Source of the DNA: Strobilurus pachycystidiatus
Taxonomy: Eukaryota; Basidiomycota; Agaricomycetes; Agaricales; Physalacriaceae
Length of the DNA: 64,000 nucleotides
Direction of reading: 5' to 3'
NCBI GenBank assembly: GCA_019915135.1
Contig: JAHLMK010000006.1
Coordinates: forward strand, 2,728,001 to 2,792,000
In this document: piece after piece, positions 45,101 through 55,811 of the stretch
How positions within the stretch are numbered: position 1 is the first letter of the stretch
Layout: each line of letters opens with the position of its first letter
Translations under genes and position numbers: made by a program
The notes under the pieces: generated by a model
Told to the model about the DNA's origin: nothing
Seen by the model: only the letters and a program-made list of their open reading frames with translations
Databases searched by the model: none

Positions 45101-47884
45101 CATTCAGAACGCGACACGTGGTCGAGGCATCTTCCTTGGATTTGCAGAGCTATGGATGGCTCTCCGTCGTGCTAAGACAGAGACTCAAGTCGGTCACGAG
45201 GGCTTTGTTCCGATGAAGCTGCCACCAGAGTTAGCCTTGCTCTTGCTGACATATCTGGTCCACATTCGCCCCACAGAATCTCGCTTGGCTACGGTGCTCT
45301 ATGGTCCGGAGGTTGGGTTGCGTTACGACACGTACCTCTTCATGAAGGGTGACAAGCGTCTTGACGCTGATCAATTCCGTGCCTTCTTCCAGTCCCGCTT
45401 CACTACTCATCTCGGCTACGACATTGGTGTCCATACTTGGCGACAGCATACGGTGGAAATCACTCGCATCTTCTTTGGCACAGACGCACTTATGCGCGTT
45501 CTGGGACAAGACGACACGTTTGCTGAGCAAGCGGGCCACTCTGCCAACATCCGGGCCCGGTTTTATGCCATCGAAGAGTCGGGAACAGCCGGGATGGGAT
45601 CTGAGCAGCTGCTGAAGTTCAGTGTTGCCTCGGACGCTTGGCACAGTATTTGGGATATGATTCCAGGTCAAGTCCCGGCAGTTGCTCTTCCCATTCGACT
45701 CAAAGCTCGTGCACCGGTTGATCTGGCTAATCCGGCACCTGCAGCACCGGCACCCCCTCCTGGTGTTGCAGCTGCACCACTTTTTGATCAGGCTGCCTTC
45801 TTTGCTACAATGAGGACGACAATCAAGTCGGCGGTGGACGATGGCATTGCAAAAGCGCTGGAGGGTCTCTCAGAGACCATTCAGACTCATGTTAGTGAAG
45901 CTCTGGTCGCTGCGCATCTGGCAAATGGTGGACTCGGTCTATCCTCTCTGCCGCCAGTTCCCGCTCCACCCGCACCGAGTAACGACGCCCATGAAGATGT
46001 GATTATGAATGATTCGGTGCGTATTTCAGTTCTTGTCATGTCTTGTCGTGTGTGGGGGGTGGCACTGCCGCTTATATCAGCCAAGTTGCCATTCTGGCTT
46101 ATGTCATCGGCTGTCATAATTCTGCCAGAATTTTTTCGTGGCTGCGCATGTGGCTATGCAGGCCAAATTTCTGCCAGAATTTTTTCGTGGCTGTGCACAT
46201 GGCTATGCAGGCCAAATTTCTGCTAGAATTTTTTTGTGGCTGTGCAGTGTGACAACAGATACTGATGTTGCGCTTTTCTCTTATAGTTATTCGGCATGGA
46301 CTTGTCCTACAACGATGATCCTCCCACTGCTGCTGCCGTCGACACTATACCTCACCCAGTTCCCACGGTCGTTCAACCTCGGACAAGAGCCGAAATCACG
46401 TTGGCTTTGGCAACTGCTCTTCATGGTCGTGAAGCTCTTAATGAGGACGAAGCCGCTCAGTTGTGTCAGTACTTTGGCCCCGACCTCGAAGCTGATGCAG
46501 TAGCTGGTCTCCGACATATGCTTGGTCCCGAAGCCACTTGGAGTTCGCCATATCAACATCTGTTGGTGCTTCTTGTTCTCAGTGAGCATCAGGACTTTAT
46601 TGCCATCTTACCCACCGGCGCTGGCAAATCACTCGCTTGGAGTATTTACGCTTGGATCCACCGCAAAGAGCGCGTCATCATCGTGCTCATTCCAAACAAG
46701 TCGCTGCTTGAAGAGCAGTACCGCCGCGCTACCTCTAAAGGCATACCAGCACAGACACTGTCGTCCAGCATCATTACCAACTGGAAGCCAGTCCACGATA
46801 AAACCGCACTCTGGTTTGTTCCTCTGGAGACGTTTGCGAGCTCAAAGTGGTCAACGTGAGATTTTTTGTTTATCCATCAATGTCGCCTCGTTATTAATGG
46901 GTTATTAGCTTTGTCAACCGGATTCAGGAAAGGTGGAGGGTCTGGATGTGCGACGAGGCTCATCAGATCATCTCGGAACCCACGTTCCGTACTCAGTTCA
47001 CCAAAATCGACAAGATCATGATCTCCAAAGTCTCAAAGGTCTTCCTTACGGCAACACTTGCTGTAGACCACGTGGAGTATTTCCGAACTGTCAGCGGCCT
47101 CGCGCGGACTAGTTGGGTTCTTCGTGCCCCGCTTCTTCAGCCCAACATCCGTTACGCTGTGGTTTCATACGACAGTGAGTATGTCAAGCAAGGAGCTCTT
47201 GTTTCAGCCTTGGTCGATCTCTTCACCACTCGCATTCTCAATCGCTACAACCCCGTAACCCAAGGAGTCGTCTTTGGGACTTCGACTGCCGAGTGCAAGG
47301 ATACCGGTGCTAAACTTGGTTGTATGTCATACAGTGGATGGCCGCACCGCTATGAGGACGAGTACGACTTTGCCCAGGGGACAAAACAATGGATTGCAGC
47401 AACCACGACACTTGTTCAGGGCATGGACAATCCCCGACTGGCTGTCGCATTGATGGAAGGCTACATGCACGGTCTTCTGGCCATTGTCCAGGGTGCAGGT
47501 CGGACCGGACGTTTTCACTTCCCCGGGTATACATTCGTTCTCAACGACATTCGAGCTCAATATCCCCCACCTCCTCCACAGGACTACGGACTCGCTTATC
47601 GTAGCATTGCTTGGTTGGCAAACGATACTATCTGCCGCCGTTTTGAACCGACACTTATCTTCAATGGACGCGGTCTCACATGTCGTGATATTCCCAACGC
47701 TCTCCTTTGCGACATTTGCGATCCAAACTTTGAGCTCAACAACACTATCCAAGCTATCGTCAATGGACTTGCGACCAACACCCCGTTCCAACCCGTCTTT
47801 CCCTCCACCGACTTAGTCGATCCTTATTTACCCTGCCTCAGATACTACGGAGTAAAAAAAATAAAAAATACAGACAAAGTTTGA
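42135..47884 (+). CDS. C2H2 zinc finger - tyrosine recombinase-like - RecQ-like helicase fusion protein
   Basis: Seven exons by my splicing: 42135-42229, 42270-42397, 42457-44008, 44061-44495, 44549-46016, 46287-46855, 46909-47884. All introns are GT-AG and the frame is kept at every junction, giving about 1740 residues. Four C2H2 fingers: C42/C45/H57/H62, C93/C98/H111/H116, C355/C358/H370/H374, C425/C428/H441/H446; a Ser/Pro-rich disordered stretch lies between fingers two and three. Residues about 970-1080 carry a tyrosine-recombinase pattern: R977 in IRPTE, H1032-x-x-R1035, G1066-H1067, Y1076. A Pro/Ala linker leads to an SF2 helicase: PTGAGKS (1335-1341), DEAH (1431-1434), TAT, GAGRTGR (1611-1617), then C1658/C1674/C1683/C1686 as in RecQ zinc domains. 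Fungal subtelomeric RecQ-like proteins share this layout. Least certain are exon 1 and the 40-nt first intron. Confidence 0.8.
46017..46286 (+). other. Long fourth internal intron carrying the palindromic repeat
   Basis: At 270 nt it is about five times longer than the other introns of this gene (40-59 nt). At 46105-46240 it holds three copies, about 50 bp apart, of the GGC(C)AAATTTCTGCCAGAAT motif also found upstream of the gene. It lies exactly between the recombinase-like and helicase-coding exons, so retention would give a recombinase-only product: the frame runs to a stop at about 46226. Confidence 0.65.
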
Positions 47885-48098
47885 GAGAGAAAGTTGTAGA
47901 TATAGGGTATATATACTACTCCTCAAAATATCAGACAATATAATTATACTTTGACGGAGATACGAAGGATTCTTTATGTGGCGCACGATCATCTTGCGAT
48001 CACAAACCTCGGGCTCCTACTGCTTGAAACACGTCGCGCAGGCCATTTTATCCTTGAACCATGCCTGGGAACTGACGCTTGACAATATTCGGTGTTAT

Positions 48099-48829
48099 CT
48101 TGGTGAAGCCTTGTCAGCTCTCGTTCGCGTTCGTCAGCTCTCGTTCGCGCTCGTCAGCTCTCGTTCGCGTTCGTCAGCTCTCGTCCGTGTTCGTTAGCAG
48201 TCGTCCGTTCTCGTTGGCTCTCGTTTGTCCTGGTTCAAACTTAGGGTTCAAACTTGTTTGTTCGCATCCATGCCAGCCATTCTTGCAGTCACCTCAATTG
48301 AGGAGCGCTGCAGTCATAGGACATAGCAGACTCAGGACCAGAAGCGCAGGTGGAGGGAGTTGCCCGCCCTCGTTGGCCGTCGTTGGGTCTCGTTTGTGTT
48401 CGTTAACTCCCGTTCGCGTCCGTTGGCTCTCGTTCGCCTTCGTTAGCTCTCGTTCGTCCTGGTTCCCACTTGTTTGTATGCGTTCACGCCGGCCGTCCTT
48501 GGAGTCACCTCAATTGAGAAGGGCTGCATTCATGACGCATAGCAGATTGAGGACGGAAGCGGGGGAGTGAAGGTGGAAGGAGAGGAATACCTGTTCATGT
48601 TTGCTCACCCCCGTTGGACCTCGCTCGCTCTCGTTGGGTTTCGCTCGCCCTCGTTGGGTTTCGTTCGACGCCGTTCACGTTCGTTAGCCCTGGTTTTTGT
48701 TTGCACGCCCTCGTTCGCCGTTGTAAGGTCTCGTTTGCAGTCGTCGGGTCTTGTTTGCTGTCGTCGTACCTCGTTCGCATCCGTTCGAGCTCGTTCGCCC
48801 TTGTTGGCGTTCGTCTAATCTTGGTCGCG
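48099..48829 (-). repeat. 10-bp-phased CTCGTTNGNN array (copy 2)
   Basis: Identical in all I compared to the array at 34330-35060, starting about 215 bp after the stop codon of the intact helicase gene. It shows what normally follows that gene. Confidence 0.85.
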
Positions 48830-50209
48830 GTCATGCTCTCTCCGGCTTAACCAGCCTCCAGCATCCTGTTCCATTATGCAAGCGAGCAGTCCCACGTCAA
48901 TTGACAAGGGTTGCCTCGCTTTGCATAAGTGGACTTGGACTTGGGGCTGGCGGCAGCGGCGGCGGAGAGTCGGCAAGAGGGGCTTCGGAATGTGTTGTCA
49001 GACATGCAAGGAGTTGTCCTAAGCAGCCTGTGGTATGAGCACCGTTGAAAAATGAAACAACAGTCAGAAAGCACGCACCAGATGTGGCGGCGCATATTGC
49101 CGCTATACGCGTCTTACTAGCCCACAATGTCGCGTTGCTGGGGTCAGTATTCCGTCGAGGTGTCCGTGTTCGTTCTCGTTCGCAGTATTCCGTCGAGGTG
49201 TCCGTGTTCGTTCTCGTTCGCAGTCGTTTGTTCTTGTACGCGGTCGTTCGTTCTCGTTGGCGATCGTTCGGTGCCGTCAGTCACCAGTAGGAAATGCGAG
49301 TTCCGAGTCGAGAGGGCGGAAGAGAGGGCGCGGGTCCTTTCCGGCATTGTTGACGGCGCAGGACATTGTTGTTGTTGTGGTGGAGGTTGGTGGAGTTGAG
49401 ACCGTGATGCGAATGGGAGGATGATAACGGCGGCAAGGGGAACGGAAACGCCGAGATGAGCGTCGGGATGCGCAACCGGTTGTCCTGAAAGTCGGCGACG
49501 TGCGGTGCTTAGCACCGTTGAATAATATAAAAAGGTTAAGGAACACGCACCAAATGTCATGGCGCGCTGTGCGCACGACGGCGTCTCTCAAATCAACCAG
49601 AACCCTCCCTCAGCCTCCTACACCACATCCAGTCGATGTCCGGCGTCGAAGTCCAACGCCGTCCGCGCTCGCCGTGGTTGTAAGCGGGATCCGGGAAGGT
49701 GTGGCGTGTAGGGCGGTCTGGGCGTGACGGCCGCGTCGTAGTCGTATGTAACAGTGGCCTAAGCCACGATTCGGTCAGAACGGGGGCGGAAGTCGGCCGC
49801 CACCCTCCGGAACATCTGAAAAAGTGAAGGATATCACTCACCAGCCATCAGACGGCATTCCCGCTGCTGTGCTCAAGCCAGCCCCGCTCACTTCTGCCTG
49901 CACCATCCATCGCCCTCCTACACCACATTCCGTTGATGTCCGGCATCGAAATCCATCGTTGTGCGCACTCGCCGCAGTTGTAGGGCGCGATCCCGGCACT
50001 GGCGGGGCGTTCGGCGGTCCAGCGCCAAGAAGGGCGTCGGGGCTTGGTTTGGGCGACGCCAGAGGTCAGTGCCCTATCGACACCGCGGTCGACATCGTCC
50101 ACGCGCGCGTACAGCTGGTGGAGAGTGGTGAGAGAAACGGACCGAGCTTGCCAGGCACAGCTTTGGGCCGGGCTTGGCAACGGCTCCCGATCCGACAGAT
50201 CCGGCAAGA

Positions 50210-51069
50210 TTAGACAAGTGCTGTCGGTGCCTGACAGCACTTGACACTCGACCACGACCTGCTTTATGCAGGTCGTGCGTTCCTCCTTTCTTCTACGCCG
50301 CCGCTGCCGCTCGGTGCGGTGCTCACGCCAGCACTGCAATGTTGGGATTGGTTGCCGTAGCAACCAATCTCAACATGACGCGTAAGCCCCATACAAAATG
50401 GGCAGCTTGCATCCCAAGCCGGTCTTGGGCATGCAGGACGACGACGACGCCCTCCACGGGCTCCTGGACGACATCGCCCACGGCGGATCGACGCCCCGCC
50501 GCACTGGTGGATGGGAGCGTGCGGGGTCTTCGGTTTGAGCTGGGCGCGCCGCCTGGAGGCGGGCGTCCATGCCAGGTACGTGTTTTTCTATTGCTTTTTG
50601 CTTGGATACGCCAGTTTTCCACTGGCGTATCCGTTTCTATCACTGATTCGTCCGTAGATCCAGATCTACGCGCGGGATAAGCCCTCCATTGAGGCAACCA
50701 CCCACATTGTCCCGGATCCGCGCAGGCGTCTCTGCGCCGCTATCCCCGCCAACACGCCTGGGTATGACCACCCACAACGACGCTCCCGCCTTCGCCAACG
50801 TGACCAACACGCTCCCGCGCCCCGCCGCCAGGCTCCCTCCCTCTCAGCACCATACTCCCGACCCGCACCTTCTCTGGAGGGTATGTGGTTCGCTCAATTG
50901 AGCGTTCCGCGCCCTCCCAGAAAGTAAAGGGTCCCTCTCCCTGCCACCCGCCCCGCTCATGAGCAAAGCCGCGCGCCCCGTCCGCGCTCGTCCGGGATCG
51001 TTCGGGATTGACGGCGGAGAATCAAACTGCGGCCCGCTTATAAAGCGGGCGATCGCTTTTTTTTCTCTT
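50210..51069 (+). repeat. HRP hairpin repeat (copy 2 of 36441-37300)
   Basis: It has the same eight hairpins in the same order as 36441-37300, carried along in the large duplication. Confidence 0.6.
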
Positions 51070-51978
51070 GACTTCCCACCACCACGTACGCCCGACGGTC
51101 CTTGTGTCCACCCCAGTGTGACGGCACTGTGGGTGGGGTTGCACAATGTACTGCCCTTCGGCTCTGTGTGGGAACGGTTGGCGCGGGGTGCACACCGCGT
51201 CAGCCTTAGAACATACATCCTTTGGGCGGGGCTCTAGGGGTCTAGGGACCATTGTCCTGCCTTGACGACCACCTAGTTGCAAGTCGTCTGGTAAGCGTGT
51301 GGCTGGGAGTCCCTTTTTTTGCTCTGGTATGTCCGTGTCCGTCTTCATGGCCGAGGTGCGCGTTCTTTTTTTTATTATTCATGTTTGCTGTTCCTCACTC
51401 TTTTTTCAGGGTGCACAGAGTTGGCGGCCTCGTCTTTTTCCTCTGCTACGTCTGGATCCGTCTTCATGGCAGAGGTACGTGTTCTTTTATTTAGTGTTTT
51501 CTGCTGTTTGTCACTCTTTTTTTAGCATAGGCAGTGGGCGGGCGCTGGTGCAGGCCAACTGGCAGGCACCGGCGCTCATTCCCGGGTGCCGTTGCTTACT
51601 CTGTGGTGGCGGCGCCCAGCTTTGGAAGCCATCGCGGGGCGTCAACCTTCGCCTCCGGTTTCCGGTCTCGCGCCCATTCGCGAATTGCAGGTGCAGCTCT
51701 TTTTTTGTGTAAGTCAGTTTGTTCTTTTACTTTTTCATGCTTGTGCTAACACTTTACTCTGTCTACAGCTTAGTACTGTATTTCGGGATGTCATTGGCGG
51801 ATGGATGTGGCGTTGGGTGTGGCGGTGTTGGGTGTCGGGTGTGGCGGCGGTGAAAGAAGATGGCTTGATCACCCATCTTCCTTTACCACCGCCACGGGGT
51901 GGGGTCATTTGTATGGGAAAACTTGTAGTACAAAACAAATCCTCTGACGCAAACAAATAAGAGTGAAAGGGTCAGACT

Positions 51979-52808
51979 GTGGTGAATGATGCCGTGCGAT
52001 GCCGGCTGAGAACGGTAAGCAGGACCTGACGAGTCCTAACGAGAACTGACGAAAGTGAACGAGACCCAACGAGAGCGAACAGGACCCAGCAAGACCTGAC
52101 AAGAGCGAACGAGACCTGACGAGACCTGACGAGAGCGGACGAGACCCAACGAGCCTAACGAGGGCGAACGAGACCTGACGAGAGTGAAGGAGACGTAACG
52201 AGACCTGACGAGAGTGAACGAGACCTGACGAGACCTGACGAGAGCAGACGAGACCTGACGAGAGCGAACGAGGCCGGACAAATGCAAGCGGGACCCTACA
52301 AATATCAACAAGATTGGCCAAATGCAGGTCTGTGTGAACAGTGTGAGGGCTCACATGTGAACCTACCACTTGCTGCTCTATTTAAGCTGCAGAGTCAAAG
52401 CCAATACCAAGTAAAACGTGCAGATGAGAACCGACAAGGGCTAACAAGAACCAACGAGTGCTAACGAGAACCAACCAACGAGTGCTAACGAGAACCAACG
52501 AGTGCTAACGAGGACCAACAAGTATGAACGAGCACAGATGAGAGCCACCAAGAAGAGACGGGAATCAACAAGAACGGATAAGGCTCATTCAGTATTGATG
52601 AGTAACAATCAGGACTAAGAAACGTGAACAAAAATCAATAAATGCAACCAACAGCAAAACAGAGTTCACAAAGAGAGCAAACCTAACATTGTGGAACATG
52701 ACTGACAAGAACTAACGGTCACGTACGGGAGCCAACGAGTACGGACGAGAACCAACGGATGCGAACGAGGACCAACGAGCATGAACAAGTAACCAATAAC
52801 AAAGAATC
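51979..52808 (+). repeat. 10-bp-phased ACGAG arrays (copy 2)
   Basis: Corresponds to 38210-39050, minus an 11-bp segment (AAGAAGTGATT) in the A-rich gap. Confidence 0.83.
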
Positions 52809-52925
52809 CTTGTGGACTGGGTCGTTCTCAGTAACTCTGTCAGTTGGCTATGGGATACTATTGATCTTGTGCATGTACGGCCACTGCAACGCGGTCGAGA
52901 TGATGGCTTTTGAGACCGGCTTCAC

Positions 52926-53303
52926 ATGTGGTTCAGACCTGCCGATGACCCGCACAAGCTCCAGGGCAAGTGGGCGTGGTTTCTCTCCAGTTACTTGACG
53001 AAATATCGCTCTGCTGTTACACGTCTCAGCAAGATTCCGTCGTTGGAGACCGGTGAAACTGGACAACAGGTCCATCCAGACGTACATCTTCTTGACAATG
53101 CCCTGGGTGACATCCTCGCCCTTATCCAATGTTTCCAGGACGCGGACTATCGCATGCCATGCAAGACTGATGCCACTACTGGTGCTGTCCAGCTGCTGCT
53201 CAACCCCGCTGCCCTTATTGTTCTCGAACATTTGCAATGCCACCCCGCGTCCGACGCATTCCTCTTTGCCGCACCGGACAACCCGTTCCGCGAGGAAATG
53301 TAG
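52926..53303 (+). pseudogene. Truncated copy of the 222-residue protein gene
   Basis: The first 99 codons (to the ...LLNPAALIV end) equal those at 39168. After 53223 the frame runs into unrelated flanking DNA and stops at 53303. The basic patch and the acidic tail are missing, so this copy is probably non-functional. The break marks the right edge of the duplication. Confidence 0.8.
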
Positions 53304-53709
53304 AGTTCCGCGTCGCGTTCGAAGGCGACAACGGAACCGACTTGGTCAACAACAGCGTCGTCGTCCGCTCCACAACCGGACGCCAACCTCGGCCATGGTT
53401 TTATCTCGAATACCAGACGACGCATGTCGACCACTTCCAACTCATAGTTGGAGATGTACGTTCTCGTCTTATACGTAGACTTTTATGACTCATGATTTCT
53501 CTCAGGCGGTTGCACACGATCCCGCAGCGCCGGAATGGGTGAACATCGGGCGTGAAGCGCTCTTCTACCACTTTAACGAATACTACATCCAGATGGAGGA
53601 AGCGTACGCGGATCCAGAGGAAAGGTTTAACGAGGATGTTGAGGGATGCGAGAGCTGCCGTTGGGGAGGATACGCCGACTACGAAGGGTTATGGGAGGAG
53701 AATGCGTAG
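53237..53709 (+). CDS. Hypothetical protein, possibly 5'-truncated
   Basis: Two exons: 53237-53455 and 53506-53709. They are joined over a 50-nt intron that starts GTACGT and ends TCTCAG; the frame is kept and gives 140 residues. The second exon is rich in Glu, Tyr and Trp (APEWVNIGREALFYHFNEYY, then DPEERF and a C-x-x-C-like ESCRW) and looks like a genuine globular protein. The start ATG lies only 14 bp after the breakpoint of the large duplication, and a different frame just upstream (CHPASDAFLFAAPDNPF) also looks protein-like. The real gene may therefore have lost its 5' exons. Family not recognised. It converges with the kinase-like gene, whose stop is 58 bp away. Confidence 0.5.
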
Positions 53710-53767
53710 GACGAGTAGGCAATGGTCATTTACGAATAAATGTGGTTACAGTCATGAGCCCAACACC

Positions 53768-54659
53768 CTACGTCAAAACATTGTCATATGCTCCCCAAAA
53801 CTGAACCATTTCCGCCTCGTACCCAGTCTCCGTGACAAGGTAATCATCTGGGAATCCAGTCATTCCGCGAACCGTACCATTCACCAGCCATTGAGCAAGG
53901 ACATTCAATGCTCGGATGTCATCCTTCTCTTGAGCCTGAGAGGTGTCCGTCCGGTACCAAGGTTCACTACCCCACTTGGCTTTGACGTCACGAGAGGCAC
54001 CAATAGGTAGACTCGTATCAAAGTCGATGATGACAGCCCGTCGGTCGGCAGCAAGGACGATATTACCTGGCCTGATGTCGCCGTGGACGACACCAAGAGC
54101 GTGGATATGAAGTAGGCCTTGGCGGACGTCGTTGAGAATAGCAGGCACATCGAGGACGTCGTGCTGAAGGACCGCCTCGTACAGGGTCTTCCCATGCAAA
54201 TCCCACGCCAACCCAACCAAGTATCCGTTCGCCGCCTTTGCCCCAAGGTATCGACAGACATTTGGATGATCCCGAGTTGCAAGACGCTCGGCGATCAGTG
54301 CCTCGCGCAAGAACACGTCAGCTGCCCAAGTGCCTCCCTCGCTTGTCCCAGTGATGAGTCCCTCAAAGGTCTTGAGGTATACCTCCTGACCTGTGCTGGG
54401 GCTCAGCATTAAAGCGTCTGGTCTTGTGGCATACCTGCTGACCTTGGCGTGGTTCGAAATTAGTGAGACCATCCGCACGGGCGAGATAGTACGATCTCGG
54501 GATCAGTTGAGCGCTCTCAGCAACCACCAGCGGGAAAGGGGCGGGTTCTTTGGTTTCGCCGCCAAAGTAGTCCTGGTCGTCCTTCCAGAGAACTGTGGTG
54601 GAGCGGTCCCAGTTGGCGTCAAACGACGCATACGCAAGAATCACCCTGCGATCAGTCAT
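53768..54659 (-). CDS. Protein kinase-like protein
   Basis: Two exons on the minus strand: 54659-54435 and 54385-53768. They are joined across a 49-nt intron (GTATGC...GTCAG) and give 280 residues. The intron repairs an apparent frame change between two overlapping frames. Kinase signs: EVYLKTF with Lys80 as the ATP-binding lysine; REALIAE (102-108) as the helix-C glutamate region; HPNVCRYLG; a GLLHIHALGVVHGDIRPGN catalytic loop with Asp178 and Asn183; and IIDFD (194-198) at the DFG position. HRD is replaced by HGD and DFG by DFD, as in many fungal orphan kinase-like proteins, so activity is likely but not assured. The C-lobe is short. The substrate is unknown. The first 75 residues are a non-kinase leader. 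No link to the repeats is evident. Confidence 0.8.
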
Positions 54660-54943
54660 AGTGACGGGAGCTGACAAGGCGGACAAGGCGGCCTTGTAGA
54701 ATCTTCGCACAGACTGTCAGAGACGGACAACCCGGCCCGGCCCGATCTATTTTTGGCGGTGCGTTGAGCGTATAAGACTGCGCCGTGTACGCACCGCCTT
54801 CCTTCCTCCAGGTCCTGTTCACCCAAGTTCCTACCAGTCAGTACGCTCACCAGCGTCCAGCGCTCGGCCTAACCCATACCATCAGTGTGCGATTGGCGAA
54901 CGATCCGAGGGAACCGTGTCATAATACGAGACTGCGGGTCCGC
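54660..54943. other. Upstream region of the kinase-like gene
   Basis: GC-rich DNA with a TTTTTGG/CCAAAAA-type AT island at about 54750 that could serve as a minus-strand promoter. No other feature is supported. Confidence 0.3.
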
Positions 54944-55010
54944 GACATGCTCAACTAGTTCAGCCTACGTAGGGTCGATGACATGCTCAACTAGTTCAGC
55001 CTACGTGGGT
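54944..55010 (+). repeat. 36-bp direct repeat, two copies
   Basis: GACATGCTCAACTAGTTCAG followed by CCTACGT(A/G)GG occurs at 54944 and again at 54980. The only mismatches are at the unit ends. Confidence 0.85.
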
Positions 55011-55517
55011 ACTACTCACCTTTTGGCCTCTCCTTCGCTCAGACTTCCACAGGTCCAGCAGGGTGCGTCCGCGATGACGCAAGCAGACGAGGATGGAGGC
55101 GAGGAGGGTCTACCGACGTAAGCACCCACTCCTTGCTAGTAATTTCATTGACTTACATTCACTCCAAGGGTCCTACGTTAGCCGCCCACAACCATCCATC
55201 CCCATCGCACCGCCGACCTCCCCCACTCTCGGCGGGCGCCTTCTAGCTTTTTATCTGTTTCTTTCTTTGTACTACATACCATGCGTTTTTTTTTTTGTAC
55301 TTGTATCATACCATCGCCGCCCGCCTATGTCTAAATACATGAGTTTGAGAAACAACCAAAAAGCAGTATACCCTGCGACCTCGTGAATTTTTGTGAGGCC
55401 GCTCTCGAACTCTGCGTTTCTTCAGGTTCGGTGGGCATTGACATTTTTATTTCACCCAGTAGGTATGACCAGGCCAGAATCTTTCATATACAGAACAAAC
55501 TACCAAGACACGGCGGC
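55011..55517. other. No gene recognised
   Basis: Contains a T-run at about 55286-55296 and short unrelated frames. Nothing I can support. Confidence 0.35.
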
Positions 55518-55811
55518 CTACATCTGACGCGGGTCCATCCAACAACCATCTTCCAGAGCACTGATAAGCCCGTTGACTACAGTGTCTGAAAGGTCCGGCT
55601 CGTCACTCCAAAGCCCGCACTCCCCGGGTTGAACCTCATTCAATGTGAAACGCAGTGCGCCGTCTGCCAGTCGTACAAGAGCAACGTCCACGCGACAGAA
55701 GAAACGATATGTCCGGTGCAGGGGTCCGATAACCGTTGCTTCAATGTTGACCAGGCGCTCGTAGACCTTGGCCGCAAATTCCCGTATACCTGCTTCGGCA
55801 GCGTCAGAGTC
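55518..55811 (-). pseudogene. 3' exon or fragment of an unrecognised protein gene
   Basis: The minus strand has a clean frame of about 97 codons ending at TAG 55520-55518. It includes REFAAKVYERLVNIEATVIG, RTYRFFCRVDVALVRL and NEVQPGECGLWSDEPDLSD. Composition is strongly protein-like, unlike all surrounding DNA. There is no start codon. A TATAG|GAC acceptor-like site sits at its 5' edge, exactly where the CCTATACCTATAAG repeat family begins. It is either the last exon of a gene whose upstream exons were displaced by that repeat, or a remnant. Family not recognised. Confidence 0.55.

Larger units (their letters stand above)
47826..53223 (+). repeat. 5.4-kb direct repeat, copy 2
   Basis: Second copy of 34057-39465. 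It therefore repeats the CTCGT decamer array (48099-48829), the HRP hairpin repeat (about 50210-51069), the exon/intron-like module (51334-51526), the ACGAG arrays (about 51979-52808) and the first part of the 222-codon gene. Its left end is continuous with the intact helicase gene. Its right end stops abruptly inside the 222-codon gene and joins unrelated DNA at 53224. Confidence 0.95.

Noticed and set aside
44511..46226. Separate 571-codon recombinase gene starting at TTG 44511
   Set aside because: The first residues are intron sequence (44496-44548) and the last lie in the 46017-46286 intron. Splicing joins it in frame to the exons on both sides.
42135..47884. Classical Crypton or Helitron
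   Set aside because: No GCR1-type DNA-binding domain was seen as in Cryptons, and no Rep nuclease with a PIF1-type helicase as in Helitrons. Here the helicase is RecQ-like.
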